DNA of 64,000 nucleotides from Branchipolynoe longqiensis (GCA_030323885.1 CM059194.1:2047889-2111888), one strand, 5' to 3'; positions 1 to 10,384 are shown, counted from the first letter of the stretch. Notes: a model not told the origin generated them from the letters alone. Numbers and translations are program-made.

Positions 1-8
1 GGGAAGTT

Positions 9-696
9 ATGTCTCATGTTGTTGCAGCCATTCAGCCATTAATCATGAACATTCTTTCTGTTGCGGTCACTGCAGCAACCAGGCAAATGGGTCAAATGTG
101 GAAAAGTGTGACTGAAAGCAGACGGTTCGATATGGAGAGAATGGACAAGGCCACAAAAGAGATAAATTCAGTGAAAGTTAATGGACAAGTACACAAGTTT
201 GAGCTTGACAAAATCAAACAATATAGTAGAACTAGAAGAGATAATCTAAGAATCTGTGGCGTTGAAGAAAAGGAAAATGAGAAAACCGCAAAATAGTAAG
301 ACAAGTTGCATCGACATTGGTGTACCATTAACAGACGATGATATAAGTGTCAGCCACAGACTCCCTGGTCGACAGGGGAGTGCAAAACCCATAATTGTCA
401 AGTCTGTAAGGCACAATTTGAAGACAAAGATGATGAAAAATAAGCGAAAACTAAAAGATGCGGACAGACGTAATGTGTACATAAACGATGAGCTGACACC
501 TGTGCGAGCTAAGATCACCCAGACTATGAGAAACGCAAGATCTACCAGCAGTGTATGGACGATTGATGGCAGGATATTGTGTACAATGAAAATGCCTGAA
601 AATGATGTGAAGAAAATCATTGAATCGCCAGATGACCTGTTCAAACTTGGGTGGAATGAAGCCAAAATTAAAGATCTGGACTTGTATTATAAATAG
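9..696 (+). pseudogene. LINE ORF1-like protein, frameshifted
   Basis: Two overlapping frames (9-296 and 256-696) together read as one ORF1-type protein of a non-LTR retrotransposon; the shift lies in the A-rich stretch around 265-295. The N-terminal half is rich in charged and hydrophobic residues, as in ORF1 coiled coils, and ends RTRRDNLRICGVEE. The C-terminal half has the pattern typical of these ORF1 proteins: VSHRLPGR, then KPIIVKSVRHNLKTKMMKNK, YINDELTPVRAKI and VWTIDGRI. In the family this protein binds element RNA; that role is family knowledge, not visible here. The 5' end may extend beyond the window. A related reverse-transcriptase tail follows at 1585, so both may belong to one damaged element. 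Not expected to be functional. Confidence 0.7.
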
Positions 697-794
697 TAAT
701 GTTTTATCATAGGACCTATAGACCCCTTTCAATGTTTGTAAACATTGTGTATGCGCGCGCAGCTTGGCTGCAGAACGAATGTACACTGCCACTG

Positions 795-1582
795 AGTTTG
801 CTAGTACGCGCAGTGGAAAACGTTTATTTTATTCAAAATTAATCGAAATCCAGAACCCTAACCATATAAATTTAATATAATCTATTCGTTGGATATGTTT
901 TCTATATGTGTTCCAAGCAGTTTGTTTCTAGGTGATGTGGTTTTAGAGATATTTCACTTTTTCTGTATGAAGATTGCTTACCGCCATTGGCAATGCATTG
1001 AGTTTGCCGTACACGCAGTGCAAAACGTCAGTTTTATTCAAAATTAATAGAAATCCAGAACTCTAACCGTATCAATTTAATATAATCTTTTTGGTAAACA
1101 TGTTTTCTATGTGTATTCCAATCGGTTTGTTTCTAGGTGTTGTGGTTTTAGAGATATTTAACTTTTTCTGTATGAAGATTACTCACTGCCATTGACAATG
1201 CATTGAGTTTGCCGATACGCGCAGTGCAAAATGTCAGTTTTATTCCAAATTAATAGAAATCCAGAATGCTAACCTCATTAATTTAATATAATCTTTTTGT
1301 TAAACATGTTTTCTATGTGTATTCCAATCAGTTTGTTTCTAGGTGGTGTGGTTTTAGAGATATTTAACTTTTTCTGTATGAAGATTGCTCACGGCCATTG
1401 ATAATGCATTGAGTTTGCCGATACGCGCAGTGCAACACGTCGATTTTATTCAAAATTAATAGAAATGCAGAGCCCTAACCTTATAAATTTAATATAATCT
1501 CTTCTTTGAATAGGGTTTATATACATGTTCCAATCGGTTTCTGGCTTGGTGGTGTAGTTTTAGAGATATTTGACCTTTTCTC
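795..1582 (+). repeat. ~206-bp tandem repeat, about four copies
   Basis: A unit containing TAAATTTAATATAATCT, then GTTTTCTATGTGT, TTTGTTTCTAGGTG, GTGGTTTTAGAGATATTT, CTGTATGAAGATTGC, CCATTGACAATGCATTGAG and CGCAGTGCAAAA recurs with starts near 845, 1051, 1254 and 1464. Two-copy versions of the same unit lie at 18298-18670 and 63140-63510, where they are flanked by inverted arms; no arms are visible here. The array ends abruptly against reverse-transcriptase sequence at about 1583. Confidence 0.85.
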
Positions 1583-2124
1583 TACTATTGCAATTATGCA
1601 CAAGGCAAAATATGTACTAAACAAAAATGCATGCTTAATATTGTATTATTCATTATTTCTGCATTATGTATCGTATTGTTGTGAAGTATGGGGAAATGCA
1701 TATCAAACAAATATCGAGTGTATTTATTTGCTACAGAAGAAAGCAGTGAGAATTGTTTGCAACATTGGATATCGAGAGCACACTAATAAGCTGTTCTTTG
1801 ATCTTCATGCATTAAAATTAATAGACTTGGTTAAGATCAAATCTAGTCTGATAATTAACGATGCAAACAAAGGGCTATTGCCAACAAAATCTACAGTCTT
1901 TATTCAAAATAAGTTCAGATAGTAGCCATGATACAAGGCAGAGTAACAACCTAAGACAAGTATTTGCAAGAACAACTTTAAAGTCTCAATGTATATCTAT
2001 ACGTGGTATACAAATATGGAATTCACTTGACAATAATATCAAATTTTCAAAAAACATCGATATGTTTCAACGAATGTATAAAAAGAAAATATTTAAGATT
2101 TACCAGAGGGAAAACAAAAAGTAG
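1583..2124 (+). pseudogene. CR1/L2-like LINE reverse transcriptase, C-terminal remnant
   Basis: Translation from about 1583 gives the thumb and C-terminal region of a CR1/L2/jockey-group reverse transcriptase: YYSLFLHYVSYCCEVWGNAY, then LLQKKAVRIVCNIGYREHT, HALKLIDLVKIKSS, ANKGLLP and, after a frameshift near 1900, SDSSHDTRQSNNLRQVFART and IRGIQIWNSLDNNIKFSKNI. This order is characteristic of the segment after the catalytic domain. The catalytic palm (YADD box) and endonuclease are absent; the 5' side is replaced by the tandem repeat. The reading frame that starts at 1506 begins inside that repeat, so its first ~25 residues are not element protein. Confidence 0.75.
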
Positions 2125-2310
2125 TCTAGTACATAAATATTTGAGATGTAATTTACAGTATTGAGGGTAATGTTGATATGCGTTTAACTTATATTTTTCT
2201 ATTTATTATTTATATGTTATAAATAATGTATTTGTGTTATTTTGAAATGGGGAAAGCAGTACATAGGTATTGTACTTCTGCTTTCTCCTTTTTCATGTGA
2301 ACAAAATACT
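2125..2310 (+). mobile_element. LINE 3' UTR with terminal stem-loop
   Basis: An AT-rich 3' untranslated stretch follows the stop codon. At 2249-2287 GAAAGCAGTACA pairs with TGTACTTCTGCTTTC, with a three-base bulge and a loop of about seven bases. CR1/L2-type LINEs often carry a 3' hairpin recognised by their own reverse transcriptase; that function is inferred. Confidence 0.5.
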
Positions 2311-2319
2311 GATGTAAAT

Positions 2320-2790
2320 ATCAACTTTACCCGACCTGACTTTATCCGGCATGACTTGACCCGACCTCACTTTACCCAACCTCATTTTATCCGACCTCAC
2401 TTTACCCGACCTCACTTTACGAGACCTGACTTTACCTGACCTGACATTACCCAACTCGACTTTACACAATTCGACTTGACCCGACTCTACTTCACCCGAC
2501 TCTCCCAGACCCGACTCTACCCTACCCGACTTTACCCTACCCGACTTTACCATACCTCACTTTACCCTACCTCACTTTACCCGACCTCATTTTATGGTAC
2601 CTCACTTTACCCGACCTCACTTTACCCGACCTCACTTTAGGTCAGGTCAAGTGAGGTCAGGTCAAGTGAGGTCGGGTAAAGTGAGGTCGGGTAAAATAAG
2701 GTCGGGTAAAGTCAAGTTGGGTCAAGTCAGGTCGGGTAAAGTCAAGTCTGGTAAAATCAAGGCTGGTAAAGGCAGGTCTTGTAGATATAC
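2320..2790. repeat. Strand-switching minisatellite (TTTACCCGACCTCAC)
   Basis: From about 2325 to 2638 the + strand carries imperfect 10-15-bp units of the form CTCACTTTACCCGAC. From about 2639 to 2780 the same unit continues as its reverse complement (GTCGGGTAAAGTGAG). The whole array is therefore a large inverted repeat with its axis near 2638. Reading frames through it (Arg/Ser/Gly/Val repeats) are artefacts. Confidence 0.85.
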
Positions 2791-2960
2791 ACCCATGGCT
2801 GACTGGAGGTACCCCTATTGTGATGTGGTTGTTTGGTTATACCACAACAGTAACTAACACAGGGAACCTGGTCCATAACCATTAACGTGTGATTAAGCAC
2901 TAATATTTAAATGTTGTTTTACACATTAGTTCCTTAACTAAGTATCCTGACACTAATCAG
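2785..2960 (+). repeat. Dispersed repeat E, copy 1
   Basis: This stretch includes CCCATGGCTG, GGAGGTACCC, GTGGTTGTTTGGTTATAC, ACTAACACAGGGAAC, GTGATTAAGCACTAATATTT and CTGACACTAATCAG. It matches the reverse complement of 24875-25065. No coding capacity or terminal repeats were recognised. Confidence 0.55.
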
Positions 2961-3477
2961 TGAGATCTTAATATAGAATGTAATATATGCGTAATAGATG
3001 TCTAGACACATCTGTAATATATACTAATGAGATGTATAATGTTCCACACAGTGAGTGAGACAAAGGAGTATGTAAATGAGATGACATCATGGAATGTTTA
3101 GCTGGTGGTTCAGTGAGCCCTGGACGGGAATAAACCATTCAGTATCCAGAAGTCAAAGTGTTCAGACGTTGTACTTTTACATAGAACACTACCTTGCTGT
3201 CTGTTCTGCTACACAAAACAAAGCGTTACCTTTTGTATGATTAATACCTTTCGGAACTCGAAATAGCTTAAAACCTTCACCGAAAATACATCGGGCATTA
3301 AATATATACATTACAAATGGCGGTAACCATGGCAACATAAAATCGCTACACGCGGTGCCATAGTGACATTCCGTAGAAAGGAGTGTGTGGCTGTGGTGGT
3401 GAAGGTAATTAAAAGTGCAACAAAAAAGCAATGACATTAACTCATGTAAAACGCTGCTGTGAATGGCCAAAAGTTGA
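2961..3477. other. No recognised feature
   Basis: AT-rich unique-looking sequence. I see no gene, repeat unit or terminal repeat in it. Confidence 0.4.
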
Positions 3478-3672
3478 AGGTCAAGGTTGGTGATGGCCAT
3501 GGGGCCATACAGCTTGTTGTGGTGGGCAGACCACTGGTATCCATGGGGGCCAGGAATGCTGGATCTCTGTTGGTAGGGCCCAGAATGTTTGTTTCCCATT
3601 GGGGGAAAGGGGTTGGGTGATACTCTACAATGAACCCATGTAACCATATAAATAATAAACCAGAGGGCTGGA
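3478..3672 (+). repeat. Inverted-repeat arm, left
   Basis: About 190 bp that matches, roughly 80% by eye, the reverse complement of 5586-5776. Shared blocks include GTGGTGGGCAGA, CCAGGAATGCTGGATC, GGTGATACTCTA and ACCATATAAATAATAAACC. The last block contains a TATAAATA box-like element close to the inner edge of both arms. The arms could be facing LTR fragments or ends of a larger inverted element. Confidence 0.6.
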
Positions 3673-3689
3673 TTCTCTCTTCTTCGGAT

Positions 3690-3985
3690 GCCCGAATGAG
3701 TTGTGCGTCCGTCTCTCGTTTTGCTGGGTCGTGGGATTCGAATCCACGGGTTGGAACCCTGGTCGAGTCAAACCAATGACTTAAATTGCTACTTGTAGCT
3801 TCCTAGCCAGGCGCTCGGGATTGTTAGCATTGGGCAAGTAGTGGTTGGCTCAGTCTCACGATAATGTGACTGAGTGGGACATCAGTGAGGCAGCACTATT
3901 AAGTCGCCATGAGTGTGCACTCTCACAAGTCGGTACCCATCCTGAGATGACCTGAAATGTTCCCAGGAACAAACAAACAGAACGA
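3690..3985 (+). mobile_element. tRNA-derived SINE family A
   Basis: A B-box-like segment (GGGATTCGAATCC) is followed by the family body: GTCGAGTCAAACCAATGACT, CTACTTGTAGCTTCCTAGCC, TGGTTGGCTCAGT, ATAATGTGACTGAGTGGGA, GCAGCACTATTAAGTCGCCA, CACAAGTCGGTACCC and a tail ending in AACAAACAAACAG. The tRNA-like head is divergent. About fifteen copies of this body occur in the window in both orientations. Confidence 0.75.
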
Positions 3986-4259
3986 AGAGACATTAATATT
4001 GTTGCTTCTGGGAGTTTTACGCCTTGGCAACATCTAAGGTAATATTAGGATGGGTAGCCATCTAGAGGCATAACAGCGCAGGGCAGGAACACAAATATGC
4101 ACTGAGTGTTCCAGTATCTAAGTTGGATAAGGAGCTAACGACCAGCTCCTTAATGTGACCACTACCTGTACACTTTCCACATGAATCAACCCACACACTT
4201 CCATTCTTACAAACACCTAAATCAGCTACAAAGTAAAAAAACACATTTACCAGACATAT

Positions 4260-4745
4260 GCAAATATAAGTCAACTTCGAGTATAAGTCAGGGGCTATTT
4301 TTGGAAGGAAATATCTGGAATTAGGTCTAACCCGACTATAGATCGAGCTTCTTTACTGACAAATTAAACTTCATGCACATGCACAAATATTCAACTAGAT
4401 AACAACACCACTGGTCACTTAAAAACCTTCAAAGTCAGACTCATAATGAGACTCCTCCAGTAACTGCAGTACCTGTTCATGACTAAGAGCATCACTGTAA
4501 TATTCATCACGAGCATCAATGTCAATGTCCTCACAGTCATCATCGCTGACTGAATCAGACTCATCTTGCCACAAGATGTCATTCTGGGTGCCACCCATGT
4601 TCTCTCGAGGGGTATCGCAAGTAAAAGACGACCTCAGAATAGACTTTTTCTGGGGTAAATTTCCTCGACTGATATTTGAGTATATATGGTAATACAAATA
4701 AAGACAGATCAGAAATTGTGGATATATTAGGAAGGTTGAACACAA
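4260..4745 (-). pseudogene. Possible DNA-transposon remnant with acidic tail
   Basis: The minus-strand frame ending at 4419 encodes an acidic stretch (DESDSVSDDDCEDIDID) followed by EQVLQLLEES and a terminal ESDFEGF. Short acidic segments of this type occur at the ends of several DNA transposase families (pogo-like and piggyBac-like). Next to it, TTCGAGTATAAGTCAGGGGC at 4276-4295 resembles pogo-like transposon termini. There is no catalytic domain. The call rests on composition and could be wrong. Confidence 0.25.
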
Positions 4746-5440
4746 TAAACAAAAAAGACAATAAATTGCGAATAAAATGGTTTCTCATGAATGTAATGAG
4801 TTTGCCTTAGTAGGATAGAGAGGGTTAATTATGAGCTATTACCTGAGAGAAGTATGTCTAGAAAAGTGATGTTGAGATGTTGGCGCACCCGTATTATGGG
4901 TAATTACAACGGAATCATGGGTAGAGAGAGCTACAGGTGCACCATGGGTGATTAGAACAGCATTGTGGGTAGCTGCTTCTCATTAGTGATACTCGCAGCT
5001 TTCCTTCCCGAAATCAACTGACTATTAATTAGCTGCCGGTCTGATACTTAACCCCCCCACCCGCCCCACCCCCACCCTCACCAGTATTGCCAACCTGGAG
5101 GCACTGAGAATCCTTGAGGTTTTATGTTACGGGCACTCGCAAACTTGTTACGAGGTTCCCTGGGTGCACGCCCCACCAGCAAATAGAAATAAAGGGCTCT
5201 AAAATGGGCTAGTTGAGGGCATTTCGAAGGGCTTTTGTTCTTATCATTGGTGCCTTCGTGTGAAATTTGTGGTTTTTAGGTCAATCTGTGACTCGTTAAG
5301 CGACTGATCGGAACCTTCAATGTCTGTGACTTTCATGGGTATTTTGTGAGAGTTTGCGATTCTGCCTCATGTGCGCTTGTCCTACCTGGATTAGCACACA
5401 ATACTGTTTCCTTCCCTCTTGCCCACCCTTGTACGCAACC
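4746..5440. other. No recognised feature
   Basis: Mixed sequence with a short C-rich stretch near 5050-5080. I see no gene, SINE body or tandem array. Confidence 0.35.
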
Positions 5441-5585
5441 CCAGGTGGCACCACTAGGGCTATAAAGGCGTGCAACCCCATGTAAAGTATACGGCTTGAA
5501 TCTGTGGTTGTCTAGGCAGGCTATAGTGAAATCAATATAGGCAACGAGAAAGGAAGAGTATAAAGTGTGAAAGAAGATAGAGAGT

Positions 5586-5776
5586 CAAGCCCTCTGGTTT
5601 ATTATTTATATGGTACATGGATTCAGTATAGAGTATCACCCCACCCTATTCTCCCAATGAGAAACAAGCATTCTTAGCTCTATCAATAGGGATCCAGCAT
5701 TCCTGGTCCCCATGGTTACCAGTGATCTGCCCACCACCACCAAGCTGTGTGACTCCCCTGGCCACCACCTGCCTTG
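5586..5776 (-). repeat. Inverted-repeat arm, right
   Basis: Reverse-complement partner of 3478-3672. Read on the minus strand it shows the same order (GGTGGTGGGCAGATCACTGG, CCAGGAATGCTGGATCC, GGTGATACTCTATA, ACCATATAAATAATAAACC), so the two arms point towards each other across ~1.9 kb. Confidence 0.6.
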
Positions 5777-5984
5777 AGCCTGAGTGTGGTGATCCTGACT
5801 AGCAGAGGGGGGGGGGAGGGGGTAGGCTCTGAGTGCCCCTTACACACAGTCCTGCCAGCACCACTATGTCTATTTACCAATCAGTCAAGCACCACCAGCA
5901 CCTACATATACACATACATGCACATGGTCACGTATACCCGATCCATAATAGAACATTTGCATTCCCCAACCAATGCATTAAATC

Positions 5985-6080
5985 AGAATATTTTACACCC
6001 AGGTCACTAAGGTTACACATGCATGCAACCCCAGGTGGCGCCAGCAGGGTTACACAGGCATGCAACCCCAGGTGACGTCA
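5985..6080 (+). repeat. 37-bp minisatellite (GCATGCAACCCCAGGTGG), first block
   Basis: Two to three units of GCATGCAACCCCAGGTGG followed by GTCACTAGGGTTACACAG. An isolated related unit lies at 5430-5482. The array resumes at 6318. Confidence 0.75.
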
Positions 6081-6317
6081 CTAGGTTTTTTTTGTTGTTG
6101 TTGATGTTGATGCTGTGTTTATACTGTCCATAACATGTAAGCTTGAGTGCCTGGGCTTCTTTTCAATTCTGGCCAGCTGTAGTAGTGGTTTAATCTTATC
6201 ACACAGTAGGAGGTGATAAGATGTTTTTGTTTCTCACTCAGTAGCAGGTACATGGTGATTATTTTGTATCAGGTCTGATAGGTATGTTGTTTTTATTTTC
6301 TGATCACCCTTGTAGTG

Positions 6318-6629
6318 GGTGCATGCAACACCAGGCGGCGTCACCAGGGTTACATAGGCAAGCAACCCAAGGCGGCGTCACCAGGGTTACACAGATGTGC
6401 AACCCCATGTGCCGTCACCAGGGTTACATAGGCATGCAACCCCAGGTGGTGTCACTAGGGTTACACAGGCATGCAACCCCAGGTGCCATCACCATGGTTA
6501 CATAGGCATGCAACCCCAGGTGGTGTCACTAGGGTTACACAGGCATGCAACCCCAGGTGCCGTCACCAGGGTTATATAGGCATGCAACCCCAGGTGGCGT
6601 CACCAGGGTTACACATGCGTGCAACCCTA
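6318..6629 (+). repeat. 37-bp minisatellite, main block
   Basis: About eight units of ~37 bp: GCATGCAACCCCAGGTGG plus GTCACCAGGGTTACACAG, with alternating GTGCCATC and GTGGTGTC variants. The array is interrupted at 6630 by the solo LTR and its last units follow at 7517-7612. The apparent open frames with HATPGG/RVTQACNP repeats are products of this array. Confidence 0.85.
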
Positions 6630-7516
6630 TGTAATATGTCAGGACTCGGTTGTCTGAACCCCAAACATTACTAGTCTCCACAGGTGTGTTCTTACAACTG
6701 TCTGTCTGTTCCCACCTGTCGTTACTCTCAACAACTCATAAGGAATAAAGGAAGACAAGTCGCGCAAGATTGACAGTGAAGAGGTTGTGCTTTATTGGCA
6801 TCAACCCCTTTTCACCTACTGGTGACCTATCACCCTCACTCCTTACCAACTGCTGACACAGATCCGCATGACCCTTGCTTGTGTATATCAGAATCAGTGC
6901 CTACAGCACATTGAACCGGAGTCCAATGGTTGTTGCACATAGCTCAGTGTCTTTGGAATAGATGTTGCTCATTTGAGTGTAGAAAGTGGAGTGTCTCCGG
7001 CTAGAGTGCCTATCCAAGAGTGCCTAGAGTGGGGTATGTGTGTCAGGTATAAGGAATGCAGGTGACTGGGCTCACACAGCCAGCCAATCAGACACCCTCT
7101 ACAGCCTCTGTGGGCGATGCCCTAATAGGTGGCAGCTGTCACTCAAACCCAGCTGCAGGAGGTGTCCATAATGTGTGCAGGATGGCTGAGTGTGCTTGTC
7201 CATCGGTCCCATGGTAACAGGTAGTTGCAGACAGTTACAACAAACATATATCAATGCTTCGCTCCCTCTATGCACTCTTTCTGGTGCAGGAAGGGAACAT
7301 TTCTATACTTATTAACCATCTCTTAAGTATGAACATCACATCACAATCTCGGTCGCTATATGTTATCACATTTCCACACAGGTGCTTATGTCACAAAGCG
7401 AGTGAGGCACCCATTGCTTCTCTATTACATAATCCTGGTCCCGACTCCATCGCCCGAAAATAATAAGGTTCTTTGCCAATATATAAATCTGAACCGAAAA
7501 TCCGTATATTTTTGCA
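6630..7516 (-). mobile_element. Solo LTR, copy 1 (887 bp)
   Basis: The ends on the minus strand are TGCAAAAATATACGG (from TGTAA) and CATATTACA, forming the TG..CA pattern with short inverted ends. The flanks are CCTA (6626-6629) and CCCA (7517-7520). Removing the element plus one CCCA restores GCAACCCCAGGTGG, an exact minisatellite unit, so CCCA was the 4-bp target. An AATAAA signal on the minus strand (reverse complement of GCTTTATTGGCATC near 6791) fits an LTR polyadenylation site. There is no internal region or second LTR, as expected after LTR-LTR recombination. Confidence 0.75.
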
Positions 7517-7615
7517 CCCAGGTGGCACCACTAGGGTTAGACATGCATCAGACCCCAGTTGGCACCACTAGGATTACACAGGCATCCGACCCCAGGTGGC
7601 GCCACCTGGATCTGG
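7517..7615 (+). repeat. 37-bp minisatellite, last block
   Basis: Three diverged units (CCCAGGTGGCACCACTAGG, then ACCCCAGTTGGCACCACTAG, then ACCCCAGGTGGCGCCACC), a continuation of the array before the LTR. Confidence 0.7.
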
Positions 7616-7771
7616 TACCCAAAGCTCTTGGCTTATCTCTCTCAGCCATCCGCTGTGACTAAATGGCTGGAAAGTTTGCTGCGTGTCATGTAGTTTTTTG
7701 GGGTAAATATTTGTATTCATCTGAATACATATTTTGTCAGTGCCGAGGCAACGTTCATCAGCCAATCAGTC

Positions 7772-8132
7772 CGGACTCGGTGGCCGAATCGGTAAAAGCA
7801 CAGGATTCCCGTGAGGAAGATCGAGAGTTCGACTCCCAATCGAATCAAGCCGATGACTTACACAATTTATGCTTGTCGCCACCTAGTCCACCACTTGGCA
7901 TTATTAGGATAGGACAAGACTGGTTGGCTCAGTGTCAGGATAACGTGACTGAGTTGGACATCAGGTCATGGTGCTCGTGGCTTGGTCTTCCCAGTGTGAC
8001 AGCGCTATACGTATATATATATATATATATATATATATAATCGCCATGACTGCGCACAGTCACAAGTCTGTACTCACCCTGATATGACCGTCGATGTTGC
8101 TAGAACGTAAAACCCCAACAAACAAACAACAA
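7772..8132 (+). mobile_element. tRNA-derived SINE family A, near full length
   Basis: The tRNA-like head (CTCGGTGGCCGAATCGGTAA, then GAGAGTTCGACTCCC) carries A- and B-box-like segments of RNA polymerase III promoters. The family body follows and ends in AACAAACAAACAAC. A TA microsatellite (about 8009-8039) has expanded inside the body where other copies read GCACTATAAAGTCG. Confidence 0.8.
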
Positions 8133-8235
8133 ATAGACTTCATCATTACATTCACAACACATGTGAGTAGAATTTTACTAATTGCTATCGCTTCATTAAT
8201 ATGCATGCCCACGTGCCTGGATTACTAATATCCGG

Positions 8236-8310
8236 TATAAAGATATATATATATATATATATATACATATATATATACATATATATATACATATATATAT
8301 ACATATATAG
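8236..8310. repeat. (TA)n/(CATATA)n microsatellite
   Basis: Runs of AT dinucleotide with ATATACAT interruptions. The Tyr/Ile-rich frames here are meaningless. Confidence 0.9.
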
Positions 8311-8467
8311 GCTGATTGTCACGATAGGACCTGACCAGCACACCCGCTATTCCGGCCGTCCGCCAAATGACGCACCAGTTCTGAAGGCACTTCCGCCTTT
8401 GCTGCGCCGTGCGCAGACTCTTTGTAACATACACCCAATCAACTGATAAACCAGTCTAATTGGGTAC

Positions 8468-8657
8468 ATCGTGGGGTTCGAACCCTGGTCGAGTCAAACC
8501 AATGGCTTAGAAATTGATACTTGTCGCTTCCTAGCTTGACGCTCGGCATGATTAGAAGCGGCAAATACTGGTTGGCTCAGTGTCAGGATAATGTGACTGA
8601 GTAGGATAACGGGTCCTGATCCTGGTGGTATGGTCTCCCAGTGGGATGGGTGGAGGG
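8468..8657 (+). mobile_element. SINE family A, partial
   Basis: Starts at the B-box-like GGGGTTCGAACCC and runs through the body to GTCTCCCAGTGGGATG, where it stops. The next copy begins within a few bases, giving a head-to-tail pair. Confidence 0.75.
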
Positions 8658-8659
8658 TA

Positions 8660-8992
8660 CCGGGCGCGGTGGCCGAATCGGTAGAGCGCAGGCCTCGTGT
8701 GCGGAAGATCGGGAGTTCGGTTCCCGGTCGAGTCAAACCAATGACTTAAAAATTGATACTTGTCGCTTCCTAGCCTGGTGCTCAGCATTATTAGGATAGG
8801 GCAAGGACTGGTTAGCTCAGTGTCAGGATAATGTGATTGAGTGGGATAATGGGTCCTGGTGCCGGCGACCTAATTTCACAGTGGGGCAGCACTATACAAT
8901 CGTCATGAATGCGTACTGTCACAAGTCGGTACCCGTCCTGATATGACCTTAGATGTTGCCAGGATGTAAAACTCCAACAACAAACCAACCAT
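8660..8992 (+). mobile_element. SINE family A, full length
   Basis: The clearest copy in the window. The head reads GGGCGCGGTGGCCGAATCGG, then TAGAGCGCAGGCCTCGTG and GGGAGTTCGGTTCCC (A and B boxes of a tRNA-like promoter). The body follows (AAAATTGATACTTGTCGCTT, TTAGCTCAGTGTCAGGATAA, GGGGCAGCACTATACAATCG, ACAAGTCGGTACCCGTCC) with the tail AACAACAAACCAACC. Confidence 0.85.
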
Positions 8993-9087
8993 AAACCAGT
9001 CAAAACCTGACTCACCCAGCAACCTTTAATGGCGGAATGGGGTGAGCGCCAGTTTCTTGGTTTAAAACAACATTATTTATTGAATTG

Positions 9088-9235
9088 TACACATGTCTTC
9101 GGATTTGAACCCTGGCTGAGTTAACCGAAAGACTTAATTAAATGTGTTCATACTTGCCTCTACATGCACTGCCATTATTGGTATCGAGCAAAGAACAGTG
9201 GCATGAAGAAGTAGGAAGATAATAATATATTTGAT
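9088..9235 (+). mobile_element. Short tRNA-like SINE relative
   Basis: GGATTTGAACCCTGGCTGAG and the following GACTTAATT..CTTGCCTCTAC..GGCATGAAGAAG resemble a shortened family A body. A similar piece lies at 58155-58290. The boundaries are uncertain. Confidence 0.4.
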
Positions 9236-9435
9236 ACTCGGTAAATATTTAATATTTGAATGTAATGAAAACCTCTGACTGCTGAAGCCTACGGCATCCA
9301 ACATTACGCTGTTCATGCAAATAGTCATTTTGCAACTTTTCCTATCAAATACCGCCAAAGTTAGCCATTTATGATGCAATTTATTTCGAACTAAAGTAGG
9401 GCAAATTATAATAACCATCAATCTGATAGTGATAT

Positions 9436-9942
9436 CAATCAATCAATAGTTCCATCCTCTAGTCGAGGGTTGGATGCAATGGTTCTCCACTTGTCCCGAT
9501 GTTGTGCTGTTCTGATAGACTGTGAATAATTCAAGCCTGTCCACTGTGAAATATTTGTAAACCATGATGTTCTTGGTCTCCCTCTCTCTGCTGCCATTCA
9601 CCTTCCCTTCCAACAATGTACGGTATATTGAACTCTGACGAATGATGTGGCCAAAATAAATAAGTTTCTTTGTCTGTATAGTGGCAAACAAGCTTTTCTT
9701 ATTTTAATTTTTCTAAGAACTTCTTTGTTGGTGATCTTCTTTGTCCATGATATTTCATCATCCTTCGATAAGTCCACATCTCAAATGCTGCTAAACGTTT
9801 GTACATTTTCTTAGAGATTGTCCATGTCTCTGCCCCATACATTAGAGTAGACCACACATAACACTGAAGAATACGCTTCCTTGTTTGTATTAATCTTACT
9901 TGATGTTAACACTCTATACATTTTGGAGAATGTTGTTCGGGC
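9436..9942 (-). mobile_element. RTE-like LINE 3' fragment with target-site duplication
   Basis: The minus strand matches the last ~500 bp of the LINE at 31884-33309, including KKLIYFGHIIRQSSIYRTLL, and ends in a (TTGA)n tail at 9436-9446. A loss of about two bases in the GGGAGAGGGAGACC motif shifts the frame. The 9-bp duplication TAGTGATAT flanks it at 9427-9435 and 9943-9951, so this is a discrete 5'-truncated insertion. Confidence 0.85.
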
Positions 9943-9984
9943 TAGTGATATATTTATCTAGAAAAACATAGCAGAAACTGAAAA

Positions 9985-10182
9985 CCCTACTTGTATCACT
10001 ATCAGACAGCGCATCTGTACAGGGTCCACGCCACGGCAACCGGTGTCTTTGGGGGAAATGGAAATGGGAAATAATGCGCCTACTGAAGGATTCGAACCCG
10101 CACTTCTTGCCATTCCTGGGGCTGGTGTGCTAGCCATTACACCGCCTGGGTCCCCTGATGCAATCACCCTATACGGGGGGGG
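9985..10182 (-). mobile_element. tRNA-derived SINE family B
   Basis: The reverse complement reads GGGTGATTGCATCAGGGGAC, CCAGGCGGTGTAATGGCTAG (A-box-like), GCGGGTTCGAATCC (B box), then ATTATTTCCCATTTCC. The head resembles tRNA-Gln/Glu-type sequences (GTGTAATGGTTAGCAC). Other copies are at 12395, 15183 and 51915. Confidence 0.7.
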
Positions 10183-10384
10183 GGGTGAGGAGTGGAATGG
10201 GCGGAATTCTTCCCCCTCCCCCCCCACCCCTGCAGAGATGAAACAAACAAACAAACGCAACAAAGCTAATGCTCCTCGGTGTGAGTATTGAAGGTCATCC
10301 TTCAGGTAGTGAAGGTCATCCTTTAGGTAGTGAAGGTCATTATTCTATTGGAAGAATGGAGACCCGAAGTCTGGTGAGATGGGG

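Noticed and set aside
7772..7840. Possible tRNA genes at this and other SINE heads (8660, 29515, 57590, 61850)
   Set aside because: They have A and B boxes but no complete cloverleaf, and each continues into a SINE body.
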